Origin: Mesorhizobium sp. B4-1-4
Lineage (GTDB): Bacteria > Pseudomonadota > Alphaproteobacteria > Rhizobiales > Rhizobiaceae
NCBI RefSeq assembly: GCF_006439395.2
Contig: NZ_CP083950.1
Coordinates: 1,302,001 to 1,366,000 of the forward strand
Length of the DNA: 64,000 nt
Direction: 5' to 3'
Shown here: in pieces, positions 63,032 to 64,000 of the stretch
Position numbering within the stretch: the stretch's first letter is position 1
Layout: each line of letters opens with the position of its first letter
Translations under genes and position numbers: made by a program
Notes under the pieces: model-generated
Told to the model about the DNA's origin: nothing
The model's input: the letters and a program-made list of their open reading frames with translations, nothing else
Database searches by the model: none

Positions 63032-64000
63032 CTATATGCCGTTACCGTGATTCACGGCGGCGCCATTGTGGCCGTTATTCAATTCTTCCTGTCGCGCCTT
63101 CCGCTCCGCCAGCAGACCGAGATATTGCATGGCGATCATCGAGCCGGCGATCGCCGTAATATCGGCGTGATCATAGGCCGGCGCAACCTCCACCACATCA
63201 GCACCGACAATATCGATCTGGTTGAGCTGGCGCAGCGTCGACAGGATTTTCGCCGAGGATGGCCCGCCGGCAACCGGCGTGCCGGTGCCGGGCGCGTAGG
63301 CGGGGTCGAGGCAGTCGATGTCAAAGGTCAGATAGGTCTTCTTGCCGCCGGTGCGGTCGACGATGGCGTAGGCAATGTCGGAGGCGCGCATCTCCTCGAT
63401 CTCGTGGCCGTAAAGGATCTTGATACCGAACGTGTCGGGCGCATTGGTGCGGATGCCGATCTGAATCGAACGGTCGGGATCGATGATGCCCTCGTTGACC
63501 GCGCGGCCGACGAAGGATCCATGGTCGATGCGCTTGCCGTCATCGGGCCATGTGTCCTGATGGGCGTCGAACTGTACCAAAGCAAGCGGTCCGTGGATGG
63601 CGGCATGCGCCTTGAGCAGTGGCCACGTCACGAAATGATCGCCGCCGAGGGTCAGCAGGAAGGCGCCTGACTTCAATATCTTCGACGCTTCGCGTTCGAT
63701 CGCTGCCGGCGTCTTCTGATGGTTGCCGGAATCGAGCAGGCAATCGCCGTAGTCGACCACGGCGAGATGCTCGAACAGGTCGCGTGAGAAGGGGTACTGC
63801 GGATCATTGTCGAGGATCGCCGAGGCACGACGAATCGCCTGCGGCCCGAAACGGGCGCCGGGCCGGTTGGTAACGGCGGCATCGAACGGAATGCCCCACA
63901 CCACCGCGTCCGCGCCTTTCACATCCTTGGTGTACCGACGGCGCATGAACGACAGCGCGCCGGAATAGGTCGGCTCGAACGCGGCGCCCGTTTTGGAACG
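63032..64000 (-). CDS. speB: Agmatinase-like ureohydrolase, 5' end outside the window
   Basis: At least 322 residues; the frame stays open to the right edge (AAFEPTYSGALSFMRRRYTKD), so the start is outside. The binuclear manganese ligands are GGDHFVTW, FDAHQDTW and FDIDCLDP, all intact, in the arginase/agmatinase fold. The apparent start at 63946 is an internal methionine. The enzyme class hydrolyses agmatine to putrescine and urea; other guanidino substrates (e.g. guanidinobutyrate) cannot be excluded. It lies directly upstream of argC. Confidence 0.9.
   Translation of the reverse strand, partial: RSKTGAAFEPTYSGALSFMRRRYTKDVKGADAVVWGIPFDAAVTNRPGARFGPQAIRRASAILDNDPQYPFSRDLFEHLAVVDYGDCLLDSGNHQKTPAAIEREASKILKSGAFLLTLGGDHFVTWPLLKAHAAIHGPLALVQFDAHQDTWPDDGKRIDHGSFVGRAVNEGIIDPDRSIQIGIRTNAPDTFGIKILYGHEIEEMRASDIAYAIVDRTGGKKTYLTFDIDCLDPAYAPGTGTPVAGGPSSAKILSTLRQLNQIDIVGADVVEVAPAYDHADITAIAGSMIAMQYLGLLAERKARQEELNNGHNGAAVNHGNGI

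Overview
The window is high-GC alphaproteobacterial chromosome, most likely Mesorhizobium or a close Rhizobiales relative. The assignment rests on gene content and order: the glyA-nrdR-ribD-ribE-ribH-nusB cluster, DUF177-plsX-fabH-ihfA-merR, an ldtR/ldtP pair, a DUF6163 protein, a bpt-RDD pair, a metal-type (cysteine-free) HemB and a rhizobial intergenic repeat. Coding density is high, with many ATGA/GTGA/TGATG stop-start overlaps. There are no phage genes, CRISPR arrays or rRNA. I found one tRNA, one complete insertion sequence, one MITE-like repeat, one toxin-antitoxin module and two gene remnants.

Layout. 1-10.0 kb: the 5' end of bpt, an RDD membrane protein, soluble transhydrogenase (sthA), then a leftward four-gene operon (TelA-like, solute-binding/VWA lipoprotein, XpaC-like, Tat-exported solute-binding protein), an esterase, an OpgC-like acyltransferase and a LacI-family regulator. 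10.0-10.5 kb: a small regulatory island with a good promoter, three near-identical LacI-type operators and two related small ORFs. 10.5-16.9 kb: MFS transporter and DUF423 gene divergent from a GntR regulator with a clear operator, DUF982 protein, tandem GT90 glycosyltransferases, polyphosphate kinase 2. 17-24.6 kb: DHFR-like and glyoxalase-like proteins, hemB, DUF2066, a 3-hydroxyisobutyryl-CoA hydrolase-like gene, and the ldtR/ldtP cell-wall pair. 24.8-34 kb: CPA1 antiporter, glyA, nrdR and the riboflavin cluster, interrupted between ribE and ribH by a ParD/ParE-type toxin-antitoxin module, then nusB and an MFS gene. 34-38 kb: an osmoprotectant ABC transporter of the YehZYXW type. 38-46.4 kb: proton-pumping pyrophosphatase, bamE, a cytochrome bc1 assembly chaperone and the plsX-fabH-ihfA-merR housekeeping run. 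46.5-49.6 kb: an accessory stretch with a frameshifted TupA-like ATP-grasp gene, two small secreted proteins (one His-rich), a small XRE regulator, and a YbaK-type deacylase next to tRNA-Pro(GGG). 49.7-60.3 kb: an envelope polysaccharide locus (Wzy-like polymerase, initiating sugar-phosphate transferase, GT4, Wza-like exporter, IS630 element, Wzz/Wzc-like protein with a degenerate kinase domain, GNAT acetyltransferase, polysaccharide deacetylase). 60.3-64 kb: DUF2842, ctaA, an aminoglycoside-phosphotransferase remnant, argC and the 3' part of speB.

How the parts fit. Most of the window is core metabolism: one-carbon/riboflavin, heme, phospholipid, arginine/polyamine and respiration. The parts most worth a second look are the TelA/VWA/XpaC operon carrying two homologous solute-binding domains but no permease, the LacI-controlled island with paired small ORFs, the toxin-antitoxin insertion inside the rib cluster, and the polysaccharide locus, whose gene set matches holdfast/unipolar-adhesin systems and whose co-polymerase has lost its kinase motifs. 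Calls rest on reading the sequence and remembered family features; no database search was run.
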